34,137 bases of DNA from positions 1-34,137 of the forward strand of contig JAYEJA010000158.1 of assembly GCA_034660395.1 (NCBI GenBank), in the 5' to 3' direction. Below, piece by piece: positions 18,567 through 26,966 of the stretch; within the stretch, counting starts at the first letter, position 1; each line of letters begins with the position of its first letter. Under the pieces are notes generated by a model. The model saw only the letters and a list, made by a program, of their open reading frames with translations. It was not told where the DNA came from and searched no databases. This DNA comes from JAQVEM01 sp034660395 (GTDB lineage Bacteria > Actinomycetota > Humimicrobiia > Humimicrobiales > Humimicrobiaceae). A program made the position numbers and the translations under genes.

Positions 18567-18664
18567 TTTAAAAATTAAAATTTATTGTAAGAACTCTATA
18601 TTTATGCTAAACATAAATTACCATAAAAACAATTATATATGAACAGCTATGGAGGTATTCGTGT

Positions 18665-19669
18665 ATGTCTGTAATAAGGCAGGGTCCGGTAACCGGAGAC
18701 TGGACAATCTTTGCAGAAGATAGGTCGGGAAGGCCGGATGACTTTAAAAAAGCAAAGGAAAAAAAAGTTTTAAATGATTATGAATCCGGTTGTCCTTTTT
18801 GCAGGGGTAATGAGCATATGACGCCAAAAGAAATTCTTACTGTTGGGAGTGAGGACAACTGGCAGATAAGAGTGGTACCCAATAAATTTCCGATTCTGGA
18901 GCCGGCAGGTAAGACCGGAATGGATATTAAACAGAGTAAGGCAGGTCCTTATCTGGAGACGGGCGGAACAGGCAGCCATGAAGTAATTATTGAGTCGCCA
19001 AAACATAATGATACCATCTGGAAGCTTGAGACCGGGCAGGTTGAAAGCATTATAAGGATATATAGAGAGAGATTTATTAAATTAAGCGAAAGTAAAAGCA
19101 ACAGGCTAATAGTAATTTTTAGAAATCATGGAAATAAGGCAGGCACTTCACTGGTTCATCCTCATTCACAGATAGTCGCTGTTCCCTTTGTTCCCGGTCT
19201 GGTAAAGAACAGGCTTTATGAATCGGAAAGATATTTTAATGATACCGGAAAGTGCATGTACTGTGAAATGATAGAATACGAGAGAAGAATTAAAAAAAGG
19301 GTTATATATGAAAATGAAGGCTTTATAGCCCTGGCGCCGTATGCTTCTGCAGTGCCCTATAATATATGGATTTTACCAAAAAAGCACCAGGCCTGTTTTG
19401 CTGAAATTCTGGAAAATGATATTAAAAGCCTGGCATCGGTCCTAAAAACAATTATCAGAAAACTTTATGAACTTCTGGATGACCCTGATTATAACTATAT
19501 AATAGATAGCGCTCCCATCAAGCAGGCAGATAGCAGTTTCTATCACTGGTACCTTAAAATATTCCCCCGGCTTACTACCAGAGCCGGCTTTGAGATAGGT
19601 TCGGGAATCAATGTAAACACCGTCCTGCCTGAAAAGTGTGCGGTGCTGTTCAGGGAAGCAGATATGTAG
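18665..19669 (+). CDS. galT: Galactose-1-phosphate uridylyltransferase (HIT superfamily)
   Basis: Leloir-pathway nucleotidylyltransferase: UDP-glucose + galactose-1-phosphate to UDP-galactose + glucose-1-phosphate. Zinc pair CPFC at residues 43-46, VVPNKFPIL, GSHEVIIESP, and the active-site HPHSQ at about 165-169, whose second histidine carries the uridylyl group. A second CxxC (CMYC, 197-200) and the tail ENDIKSL to FREADM fit the short bacterial GalT group. That group overlaps with ADP-glucose phosphorylases, so donor specificity is not certain. ATG 18665 has GGAGGT eight bases upstream. No galK or galE is adjacent; the product may link to the GH1/ABC sugar locus 6-10 kb away. Confidence 0.85.
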   Translation: MSVIRQGPVTGDWTIFAEDRSGRPDDFKKAKEKKVLNDYESGCPFCRGNEHMTPKEILTVGSEDNWQIRVVPNKFPILEPAGKTGMDIKQSKAGPYLETGGTGSHEVIIESPKHNDTIWKLETGQVESIIRIYRERFIKLSESKSNRLIVIFRNHGNKAGTSLVHPHSQIVAVPFVPGLVKNRLYESERYFNDTGKCMYCEMIEYERRIKKRVIYENEGFIALAPYASAVPYNIWILPKKHQACFAEILENDIKSLASVLKTIIRKLYELLDDPDYNYIIDSAPIKQADSSFYHWYLKIFPRLTTRAGFEIGSGINVNTVLPEKCAVLFREADM

Positions 19670-19767
19670 CATATTACTCCGGTTTTTAATTAACAGGAAG
19701 ATATACCCATTACAGATTCTTCCGTATTATCCTTTTGCCGTACCGGAGCTTAAAAATAATAATCAAG

Positions 19768-21240
19768 CTATGATACGGACCTAAAATGGATTCCGACAAG
19801 GGAAAACCCGATTGCGTAAGGGAAAAGGGCCGGACGCCTGAAAAGGCTCCAGAGAATTAGTTTCCAGAAGTAACGTCTTCCTTTTTGTCTTATACCCAGA
19901 TACCATATTGAACCGAGAAATGCCCTTATATGGTACATCTTTATTTTCGGCATTTTCCTTTTTACAGGCCTGTATTCTTTCAAAAGAGTTTTGATTCTGC
20001 CATAGTATGCTTTTGGAGCATAAATGGTGGACTGGATCTTTTTAAAACCATCCATAAGCATATCTTTATCCATTTTTGGCTTGAAATTTAAACTTGAAAA
20101 TTTTGTATTGTTGCCTGTACCATTGTTAACCAGTCTTTTAGTTCTTTCCAGTCTTTTATATAACTTGGTCTTGGGCAGTGCATTCAGGACACTGACCATG
20201 GCGGTAACAATTCCGCTCTGCTGTATAAAATCTATCTGGCGCTGGAAAATTGACTCATTATCATGGTCAAAACCAACAATAAAGCCGGCCTGGACCTCCA
20301 TGCCTGCATTCTGGATAATTTTTACCGAGTCTATTAAACTCCGGTTTTCATTTTGTGACTTGCCGCATTCCTTCAGGCTATCGGAGTCGGGTGTCTCAAT
20401 ACCTACAAAAACAGATGTGAACCCTGCTTCCACCATTAAATCCAGGATTTTTTTATCATCGGCCAGGTTAATTGATGCCTGGGTGTTAAAGGAAAAGGGA
20501 TAGTTCCTTTTTTTCTGCCATTCTATTATTGCCGGCAGAAACTCTTTTTTTAATGCGGATTTTTTGCCTATAAAATTATCGTCTACGAAAAACACACCGG
20601 CACGCCAGCCCCGTCTGTATAATGCTTCAAGCTCATATATTAGCTGTTCCTTACTTTTTGTTCTTGGTATTCTTCCATTAAGGAGGACTACATCACAAAA
20701 TTCGCAGTCAAAGGGGCATCCCCTTGAAAGCTGTATGCATAAGGTATTATAGTTTTTAACATTAATTAAGCTCCAGTCGGGGATAGCGGTTCTTTTAATG
20801 TCGGGAAATTTACTGCTTGAATACATTTTTTTAAGTTTGCCATTTTTTAAATCATCAACGAATCCATGGAAAATTTCCTCTGCTTCACCTAAAAATAGAT
20901 GGTCAGCGTCAGTAAATTCTTCCCAGCCGGTTGTAAAGAGAGGGCCGCCGACCACTATGGGTTTTTTAAATTTTTTGACTTTGTTGATAACTCTTCTTGA
21001 TGATTCCTTTTGAACTATCATTGCACTTATAAAGACATAATCCGCCCATTTAATATGTTCATCTTTTAACATCTCAATATTCATATCAACCAGCTTCTTC
21101 TCAAAATCATCCGGAAGCATTGACGCAATAGTGAGGAGACCAAGAGGCGGGAATGCAGATTTTTTCCCTAGTATTTTTAGAATTTTTTTGAAACTCCAGA
21201 AAGTTTCTTCATACTCTGGATAAACAAGTAAAATTTTCAT
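19768..21240 (-). CDS. B12-binding-domain radical SAM protein with DUF4070-type C-terminus
   Basis: Cobalamin-dependent radical SAM enzyme of 490 residues. The N-terminal B12-binding Rossmann part (1 to about 140) opens MKILLVYPEYEETFWSFK and includes WADYVFISAM and VGGPLFT. The radical SAM core has SRGCPFDCEFCD with three cysteines in CxxxCxxC order (about 174-181), FFVDDNFIG and FVGIETPDSDSLKECGKSQN. The C-terminal third matches the DUF4070 region shared with hopanoid 2-methylase HpnP and relatives. Such enzymes often methylate unactivated carbons in lipids or natural products. The substrate here is unknown, and no hopanoid-synthesis gene is adjacent. Confidence 0.85.
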   Translation of the reverse strand: MKILLVYPEYEETFWSFKKILKILGKKSAFPPLGLLTIASMLPDDFEKKLVDMNIEMLKDEHIKWADYVFISAMIVQKESSRRVINKVKKFKKPIVVGGPLFTTGWEEFTDADHLFLGEAEEIFHGFVDDLKNGKLKKMYSSSKFPDIKRTAIPDWSLINVKNYNTLCIQLSRGCPFDCEFCDVVLLNGRIPRTKSKEQLIYELEALYRRGWRAGVFFVDDNFIGKKSALKKEFLPAIIEWQKKRNYPFSFNTQASINLADDKKILDLMVEAGFTSVFVGIETPDSDSLKECGKSQNENRSLIDSVKIIQNAGMEVQAGFIVGFDHDNESIFQRQIDFIQQSGIVTAMVSVLNALPKTKLYKRLERTKRLVNNGTGNNTKFSSLNFKPKMDKDMLMDGFKKIQSTIYAPKAYYGRIKTLLKEYRPVKRKMPKIKMYHIRAFLGSIWYLGIRQKGRRYFWKLILWSLFRRPALFPYAIGFSLVGIHFRSVS

Positions 21241-21498
21241 TATAAATCTTCTCTTTCCTTATATAAATTTATCATAATACCAAATAAAAATAACTGCTTA
21301 TTCTAGCAGGTTTCATCTATAGTGTAAATGATACCAGAATCTGGAACTGTTATTTAAAATATCAATATCTCTATTATACCATTTATATAATAAACGGTTT
21401 TTAAATATATAAGTTACAAAATAATTTTGTAAAAGAACCGGGTTAGCGCGATAAAGGATTTAATTTGTTAAATAAGAACCCGCAGCAGTAAAAAATTA
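21241..21498. other. Divergent intergenic region, first part
   Basis: With 21499-21584 this is a 344-base gap between the radical SAM gene (minus) and the XRE gene (plus). A small palindrome CCAGA-a-TCTGG lies at 21334-21344. A minus-strand TATAAT at 21378-21373 has no good -35. The rest is AT-rich and shows nothing I can name. Confidence 0.4.
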
Positions 21499-21527
21499 TT
21501 GACATAATGTATATAAAAGTATACATT
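21499..21527 (+). promoter_or_regulatory. Promoter of the XRE-membrane protein operon
   Basis: A perfect -35 TTGACA (21499-21504) is followed after 17 bases by TACATT (21522-21527) as -10, four of six consensus positions. The core promoter lies almost wholly inside the inverted repeat described in the next entry. Confidence 0.6.
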
Positions 21528-21550
21528 ATGTTTATATTTATATACATCAT
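21502..21550 (+). promoter_or_regulatory. Palindromic operator with a third half-site
   Basis: ACATAATGTATA (21502-21513) and TATACATTATGT (21520-21531) are perfect 12-base inverted arms with a six-base spacer. A further direct half-site TATACATCAT (21541-21550) begins exactly 21 bases, two helical turns, after the right arm. Overlap with the -35/-10 suggests a repressor site, most likely for the XRE protein encoded just downstream. Confidence 0.7.
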
Positions 21551-21584
21551 TACTGGTTTGTAAGCTTATTCAGGGATTTATATA

Positions 21585-21806
21585 TTGAAAGGGAAAAGGA
21601 TAAAACTTAAGAATGATTTGAGAAGATGCCGTTTTGAGCATAATGAAATTACGCAGCAGGAGCTTGCAAATGCCGTGGGCGTAACGCGGCTTACAATTCA
21701 TTCCATAGAAAAGGGTAAATTCAACCCGTCTGTAATACTTGCTTTAAAAATAGCTGAATTTTTTAAGAAGCCTGTTGGCAGTATTTTTTATCTGGATGAG
21801 GATTAA
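21585..21806 (+). CDS. Small XRE/Cro-family transcriptional regulator
   Basis: A 73-residue protein that is almost entirely one HTH domain. QQELANAVGVTRLTIHSIEKGKFNPSVILALKIAEFF is the helix-turn-helix core, followed by the usual tail KPVGSIFYLDED. Such single-domain regulators bind as dimers and often pair with a membrane protein. The start is TTG 21585 with AGGGA eight bases upstream. A perfect palindrome overlaps its promoter, so autoregulation is likely. The membrane gene follows 30 bases later. Confidence 0.9.
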   Translation: MKGKRIKLKNDLRRCRFEHNEITQQELANAVGVTRLTIHSIEKGKFNPSVILALKIAEFFKKPVGSIFYLDED

Positions 21807-21836
21807 AACGGGTATTTAATAAAGGAGAATAAAAAA

Positions 21837-22574
21837 ATGAAGAAGATATTAAAAATAAGTAATATTACAACTTTAGTTTTAAAGCTGAACTTCTTTAAGA
21901 GGGATAACTTCCTCCGTTCCTTTTTATTTTTTACGGGTGTTGTCTCTTTTTTCATGTTATTCAGGGACAGCGCACTTGCAAGCGACATTTCAAAAGAATA
22001 TATTTTTGGTTTGCCGGATGAGTTTATTATCTTCTTTGTAAGTCAGGCACTTTATTTTATTTTTTATATTCTTATGGTCGTCCTTCTAATATCCGGCTTG
22101 AAGTCCAAATGCAGCGAAGGCGGAGAAAAAGTCTTAAAGGATGATTCAATATTTATAAATGCTCAATATATAGGAATATTAAGCGGAGTTTCAGGTCTGA
22201 TGCTTATTATAATTTTTTCTTTATTATATACGAATGTATATCCTATTCCGTCATGGGCTGTGGATGCAGGTATTGTTGCAATTAGCCTGATAGCTGTTAT
22301 CCCGTATATTTTAATAGTCCTGTACTGGCTGATAATTAAAATCAGGGAAAGAACGGGGGAGTGGTATGATGAAAAGCAGTACCAGGATATAACCAGGGCA
22401 AGTTTAATTACGCTTATAGCATCTGTAGTAATAACAGCCGGAATCTTTATTACCCAGTTTTTTATGGAAGCATTTAATTTCTTCAATGAGATATGGTTTC
22501 CTTTCTATGTATTCCTTGTCTTGATGTTATTTTCATCATGCACCCTGTATTTCAATAAGAGAGTTTCAGGTTGA
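21837..22574 (+). CDS. Six-helix membrane protein of unknown function paired with XRE regulator
   Basis: 245 residues, not assigned to a family. Hydrophobic segments at about 27-43, 62-88, 110-132, 143-168, 188-210 and 219-238 predict six membrane helices with short loops. The longest loops (89-109 and 169-187) are charged. No enzyme motif is visible. ATG 21837 has AAGGAG seven to eight bases upstream. Cotranscription with the XRE gene resembles the common regulator plus DUF2178/DUF3796-type membrane protein pairs of Firmicutes and archaea; that is analogy, not homology I can show. Confidence 0.75.
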   Translation: MKKILKISNITTLVLKLNFFKRDNFLRSFLFFTGVVSFFMLFRDSALASDISKEYIFGLPDEFIIFFVSQALYFIFYILMVVLLISGLKSKCSEGGEKVLKDDSIFINAQYIGILSGVSGLMLIIIFSLLYTNVYPIPSWAVDAGIVAISLIAVIPYILIVLYWLIIKIRERTGEWYDEKQYQDITRASLITLIASVVITAGIFITQFFMEAFNFFNEIWFPFYVFLVLMLFSSCTLYFNKRVSG

Positions 22575-22919
22575 TTGGTACGACAGTTAAGGGGCACTTT
22601 TAGATAAATAAGAACGGATAATAGAAAGGCAGGGAATGTTTCTGGCTGCAGCCTTGATTTATTATGTATTTACTGGGACCACAACTGGATTTATAATATC
22701 TATAATTAACCATGTAAATTTAATTATGATTTAACGATATGCCGATTGCCGGGTTGTGATTAGCTTTTAAGAAATACCGGTCCGCAGTCTGAAATATATC
22801 CGGAAGTTTAGCTTTTTTATAAAAAATATAGAGGATAATTTTAAATTTATAGTGAAATATATGATTATTTTTATATAATAGCAATAATTGTTTAAAGCAT
22901 TAACCAGTAGAGGGAAAAT
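22575..22919. other. 345-base intergenic region before the dehydrogenase
   Basis: No annotated gene. A 32-codon ORF (22636-22734) encodes a mostly hydrophobic peptide, MFLAAALIYYVFTG to NLIMI, but its purine stretch AGGGA touches the ATG, so it is not called as a gene. A probable promoter lies at 22852-22879. No strong terminator follows the membrane-protein gene. Confidence 0.4.
22852..22879 (+). promoter_or_regulatory. Possible promoter of the dehydrogenase gene
   Basis: TATAAT (22874-22879) with GTGAAA (22852-22857) 16 bases upstream as a four-of-six -35, about 40 bases before the start codon. Confidence 0.4.
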
Positions 22920-23999
22920 ATGACTGAACGAAATCATTATAATATTGCGGTTATACCCGGTGACGGTACCGGACCCGAGGTTGTGAAGGAAGGTAAAAAG
23001 GTTCTTAAGGCCGCAGGAGAAAAACATAATATAAGTTTTGAATTTACAGAGTTTGATTTTGGAGGAGACAGGTATTTAAGAACGGGAGAGACAATTCCTG
23101 ATTCTGCTATCGGTGAGTTAAAAAAATTTAAGGCGATATATCTTGGTGCAATAGGGCATCCCGATGTCAAGCCGGGAATTTTAGAGCTGGGAATTTTATT
23201 GAAGTTGAGGTTTGCCCTTGACCAGTATATAAATTTAAGACCGGTAAAGCTTTATCCCGGTGTTGACTGTCCGCTTAAGGATAAAAAGCCGGAGGATATA
23301 GATTTTATGGTAGTGAGAGAGAATACAGGAGGACTTTATACGGGCAACGGCGGAATAACAAGAAAAGGTACTCCTCATGAAATAGCAACCCAGGTTATGG
23401 TTTATAACAGGCATATGGTTGACCGCTGCTTAAGATATGCTTTTAATCTTGCTGTTGCAAGAAAAGAAGAGGGAAAGGCAGGCAGGATTACCCTGGTAAA
23501 TAAAACGAATGTTTTAACCTATGTAGGCGACCTCTGGTACAGGGCTTTTACGGAGATGTCAAAGGAATTCGAAATGGTTAAAACTGATTACAATCATATA
23601 GATGCGGCATGTATGTGGACTGTAAAAAATCCGGAGTGGTATGATGTTATGGTTGTGCCCAATATGTTCGGGGATATAATTACAGACCTGGGAGCAATGA
23701 TTCAGGGAGGAATGGGAATCGCAGCAGGCGGGAATATAAATCCGGAAGGAACATCAATGTTTGAACCCATAGGCGGTTCCGCTCCAAAATATACAGGTAA
23801 AAATGTAATTAATCCTCTTGCAGCGATAGAAGCCGGAAGAATGATGCTCGATTATCTGGGGGAGAAAAAAGCTGCAAAATCTATCGAAAGCGCTGTAGCA
23901 GATACATGCATGAAGATAAAAAGCCTGGGTGCCGGTAAAATGGGTTATAGTACGGATGAAGTGGGAGATATGGTGGCCGGGTATATCAGCAGCAGCTAA
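22920..23999 (+). CDS. Isocitrate/isopropylmalate dehydrogenase family protein, LeuB-like
   Basis: NAD-dependent beta-decarboxylating dehydrogenase, 359 residues. Seen: IPGDGTGPEVV, the helix LLKLRFALDQYINLRPVKLYPG with the substrate-binding arginines, VVRENTGGLYTGNGG, TLVNKTNVLTYVGDLW (catalytic Lys), NMFGDIITDLGA (metal-binding Asps), and EPIGGSAPKYTGKNVINPLA. The segment GILELGILLKLRF resembles actinobacterial 3-isopropylmalate dehydrogenases. Homoisocitrate, tartrate and isocitrate enzymes share this fold, and no leuA, leuC or leuD is adjacent, so the substrate is open. Note VRENTGG, where most relatives have VRENTEG. The SD AGAGGG lies six bases before ATG 22920. Confidence 0.85.
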   Translation: MTERNHYNIAVIPGDGTGPEVVKEGKKVLKAAGEKHNISFEFTEFDFGGDRYLRTGETIPDSAIGELKKFKAIYLGAIGHPDVKPGILELGILLKLRFALDQYINLRPVKLYPGVDCPLKDKKPEDIDFMVVRENTGGLYTGNGGITRKGTPHEIATQVMVYNRHMVDRCLRYAFNLAVARKEEGKAGRITLVNKTNVLTYVGDLWYRAFTEMSKEFEMVKTDYNHIDAACMWTVKNPEWYDVMVVPNMFGDIITDLGAMIQGGMGIAAGGNINPEGTSMFEPIGGSAPKYTGKNVINPLAAIEAGRMMLDYLGEKKAAKSIESAVADTCMKIKSLGAGKMGYSTDEVGDMVAGYISSS

Positions 24000-24098
24000 A
24001 CATATAATTACAATTAATTAAAATAGTTGAAATTTAGAACCTGCTCTGAATATTCATGCACGGGTTAAAACCCGGGTGAAGCAAACAAAAAGCTTATT

Positions 24099-25316
24099 TT
24101 AATGTTTAATTATATTTCTTCTGTGTTCATCGCTGCCCATTAGATTCAGGCAATTTCTTTGACTCACATCATATCTTCTATCTTTCCAGGAAACTCCTTC
24201 ACCGAATTTGGCCTGAAAAACAGAATTAATACAGATAAGTATTATGTAAATCATTGAAAGGGGATGAAGGAAAGTATCGGCGACTCTTCCCCTGAGACGT
24301 ATTGTCATTATAATTCTCATAATAAGAATCATAAAAATCTGAATAATGAGAAGGTTTATTGTAGCATAAGACCAGTTAAATAAGAGGATTCCTATGAGCA
24401 GGAAAATAAAGGGGAGTAAAAATAGTGCAGTGATTATTGAGATTACAACCGTAATGGTAAGAACATGGTAATCAAAGGCAGCAAACATAAATTTTGAAAA
24501 CCCTTTTATTAAATGGCTGAAATTCCTGTACATCCTGCAGTGTATACTTCTGCTTGCATCAAATATCATTATTTTGAAACCGCATCTTTTAACCTGTTTT
24601 GAGATATGTATATCTTCCAAGATTTTAGTTTTTATTGATTTATGGCCGCCGATTTTTTTATAAACTTCACTTTTAAATAACATACACTGGCCGTTGGCAG
24701 TACTGAACAGTGGATGTTTTAATTTCTTTACCAGAACAAGTGGGAGAAGGACCATGATTCCGAAGTGAACCCAGGTAATTACCATTCTTTCATGAAGGGA
24801 GACCATTATCTGTCTGGGGATTGCTGATAATACATCCAGCTTATTCCTTGTAAGGGTCCCTATTAAATTTGAGATTGAATTTTTAAAATGGAGGGTATCC
24901 GCATCGGTAAAAACAAGATATTCTCCTTTTGCATGTTTTGATAACTGCCAGCAGGCGTAACTTTTTCCAAGCCAGCCTTCTTTTAACGGTTTACCGGTAA
25001 AGAGTTTTACCCTGCTGTCTTTTTTTTCGAGTTCTTTAACAATAAACGGTGTATCGTCAGTTGAACCGTCATCCAGTACCAGTATTTCAATGTTGGTGTA
25101 ATCCTGCTTTAGTAAGGATTTGATACACCTTTTTATATTAAACTCTTCATTCCGGGCTGGAATAAGTATTGATACCAGAGGGGGTGATTTTTTTATTTTT
25201 TCAGTTAGTGCATAATTTGATATTTTTCTGAATAGAATATTATTAAGTAAAAAATTCAATAGAAAAAATGCAAGAATTGCGGTAATAATATACTGATATA
25301 ATAGGAATAGATGCAT
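24099..25316 (-). CDS. Family 2 glycosyltransferase, membrane-associated
   Basis: Transfers a sugar from a nucleotide donor at the cytoplasmic face. An N-terminal helix (about 5-28) is followed by a GT-A domain: VSILIPARNEEFNIKRCI, VLDDGSTDDT, KEGWLGKSYACWQ, the DxD metal site TDAD (about 137-140), and the acceptor/base region ILEDIHISKQVKRCG. Three or four C-terminal helices lie at about 283-375. The block GWLGKSYACWQ is shared with the CrtQ (carotenoid) and HpnB (hopene-associated) glycosyltransferase group, so a lipid acceptor is plausible. No SD is seen before ATG 25316. Convergent with the LeuB-like gene. Confidence 0.85.
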   Translation of the reverse strand: MHLFLLYQYIITAILAFFLLNFLLNNILFRKISNYALTEKIKKSPPLVSILIPARNEEFNIKRCIKSLLKQDYTNIEILVLDDGSTDDTPFIVKELEKKDSRVKLFTGKPLKEGWLGKSYACWQLSKHAKGEYLVFTDADTLHFKNSISNLIGTLTRNKLDVLSAIPRQIMVSLHERMVITWVHFGIMVLLPLVLVKKLKHPLFSTANGQCMLFKSEVYKKIGGHKSIKTKILEDIHISKQVKRCGFKIMIFDASRSIHCRMYRNFSHLIKGFSKFMFAAFDYHVLTITVVISIITALFLLPFIFLLIGILLFNWSYATINLLIIQIFMILIMRIIMTIRLRGRVADTFLHPLSMIYIILICINSVFQAKFGEGVSWKDRRYDVSQRNCLNLMGSDEHRRNIIKH

Positions 25317-25491
25317 ATTAAAATAACAAATAAAATTATAAAAAAGCTTTCATACAATCTTAAATTATGTATAAAGAAAATACAAGTTATAGGTTAAAAT
25401 CTTTTTAGAGCGTATTTTTATCGGGGTAATTCTAATTCCACTTACTGTTTCTTGTGCTAATACCAGGACACTTTATATAAATTTTAGGGGA

Positions 25492-26736
25492 TTATTTACG
25501 CTCTCCTGCATGCTGGCCCCGCCGGTATTCTATCAGCTTGTTTGTGCTTGAAATCCTGTGATAGTATTCGCCTGACTTTTTAATTTCTCTTTTTAAATCA
25601 GGAGAATTATAATCTATGGAGACCAGGCCGAATCTCCTGGACGGTCCGTGGGCAAGCTCAAAGTTATCAAATGTAGACCAGTGGAAATAGCCCCTGACTT
25701 CTATTCCTTCATCAATGGCTTTTTTTATGTATCTTAAGTGATTGTAGAGATTTTTTGCCCTGAATTCATCGTTATATGTCGAGGTTCCGTTTTCGGTGAT
25801 AATTATTGGTATGGAATATTTTTTGTAGAATTTTTTTATTAAATGATAGATACCGGCGGGATAAATTTCCCACATATCATCATATTCCAGGCCAAGCCGG
25901 TCAAGGGCTTCTCTGCCTCTCTGCTCATACGCAACAGTAAGGTATTTTGAAATTAATATTCTTCCATAATAGCTGAATCCGATGTAATCTACTTTTTTCC
26001 CTGCCGTAAATAGTTCATGGACGCTCTCAAACATATAATGCTCAAGAAACCATCTTAAAAAATTTTGCCAGATAGAATACCTGCTGGTAATCCGGGTAAA
26101 CATGCAGGCGTGTGATATTCCCACTTTTATATTTGGGAAGTTATCCTTAATATAATCATAAACTTCCCTGTGTGCCCTGCTCATATGCCTCAGGACTTTA
26201 TTTCTCTGAATGGGGCTGAATTTTTTGGGAGGAAATTCCTTCATGATGTATGTCATGATGGCGTAGGCGCCGGGTTCGTTAAATGTATTTATATAATCAA
26301 TATAGCCGGAAAAAATATCCAGAACTTTTTTTACATAATCAAAGTAAATTTTAACTGATTCACCTGATGTCCAACCGCCCTTATTAAAAAACCATAAGGG
26401 ATTTGAGAAATGGTTCAGGACGAGCATTGTTTTTTTGCTGTTCTTTTTAAGTGTCTTAAAGATTTCCATGTAATGGCTTGCTGTTTTATTATCAAGCGGG
26501 GAGTAACAACTCCTTTGCAATTTTGACCAGTCCATACTGAAACGGTAGGCATTACCCAGATATAATATATAATCCAGGTCTTCTTTATATTTCCGGTAGT
26601 GGTCTATGGCGGTACCGAGTTTTGTTCCGTCAGCCCCTGTAAAATTTTTCCATTCCGTATAACCCGCGCCTTCAATCTGAAAAGATGAAGTTGCAGTTCC
26701 AAAAATAAAGTTTTCAGGAAAACTTAAAGAGCTCAT
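25492..26736 (-). CDS. Glycoside hydrolase family 1 beta-glycosidase
   Basis: Cytoplasmic retaining beta-glycosidase (no signal peptide). N-terminal FIFGTATSSFQIEGA with the substrate-binding Gln, IDHYRKYKEDLDYI, AYRFSMDWSKLQ, LNHFSNPLWF, the acid/base glutamate in NTFNEP, and the nucleophile in IITENGTS. The end is FHWSTFDNFELAHGPSRRFGL. Two oddities: the protein is 414 residues, shorter than the usual 440-470, and the tryptophan after the glycone-binding Glu (normally NFEW) is leucine. It may prefer a different glycone from glucose. It is divergent from the LacI gene, with a 278-base shared upstream region. Confidence 0.9.
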   Translation of the reverse strand: MSSLSFPENFIFGTATSSFQIEGAGYTEWKNFTGADGTKLGTAIDHYRKYKEDLDYILYLGNAYRFSMDWSKLQRSCYSPLDNKTASHYMEIFKTLKKNSKKTMLVLNHFSNPLWFFNKGGWTSGESVKIYFDYVKKVLDIFSGYIDYINTFNEPGAYAIMTYIMKEFPPKKFSPIQRNKVLRHMSRAHREVYDYIKDNFPNIKVGISHACMFTRITSRYSIWQNFLRWFLEHYMFESVHELFTAGKKVDYIGFSYYGRILISKYLTVAYEQRGREALDRLGLEYDDMWEIYPAGIYHLIKKFYKKYSIPIIITENGTSTYNDEFRAKNLYNHLRYIKKAIDEGIEVRGYFHWSTFDNFELAHGPSRRFGLVSIDYNSPDLKREIKKSGEYYHRISSTNKLIEYRRGQHAGERK

Positions 26737-26923
26737 CTTAAAAAAATTTCTTTCTTAATTATTAAAAGGTTTATTAAACCGGATTTAATTATTTTATTTT
26801 TAAAAATATTGCTTAAACATATTTTATAGTTAAAAGGGCTAAAAATCACCATATTTATTCAGGTTTTGAGTAATGAATTTTTAGAAATTAATTAGAGTAG
26901 TTTTATTAAATTATTAATAAATA

Positions 26924-26951
26924 TTGACAAAAGATTTTTTTTTAATAAAAT
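26924..26951 (+). promoter_or_regulatory. Promoter of the LacI-family gene
   Basis: TTGACA (26924-26929) and TAAAAT (26946-26951), spacer 16, containing a run of nine T (26935-26943). A second -10 candidate TATAAT lies at 26954-26959 but is 24 bases from this -35. Confidence 0.6.
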
Positions 26952-26966
26952 AGTATAATAAACATT

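Noticed and set aside
19677..19748. Inverted repeat CTCCGG/CCGGAG between galT and the radical SAM gene
   Set aside because: The arms are six bases and 60 bases apart, with no T-tract; unlikely to be a terminator.
20024..20503. 159-codon plus-strand open frame opposite the radical SAM gene
   Set aside because: Antisense shadow of a conserved enzyme, with no SD and no domain.
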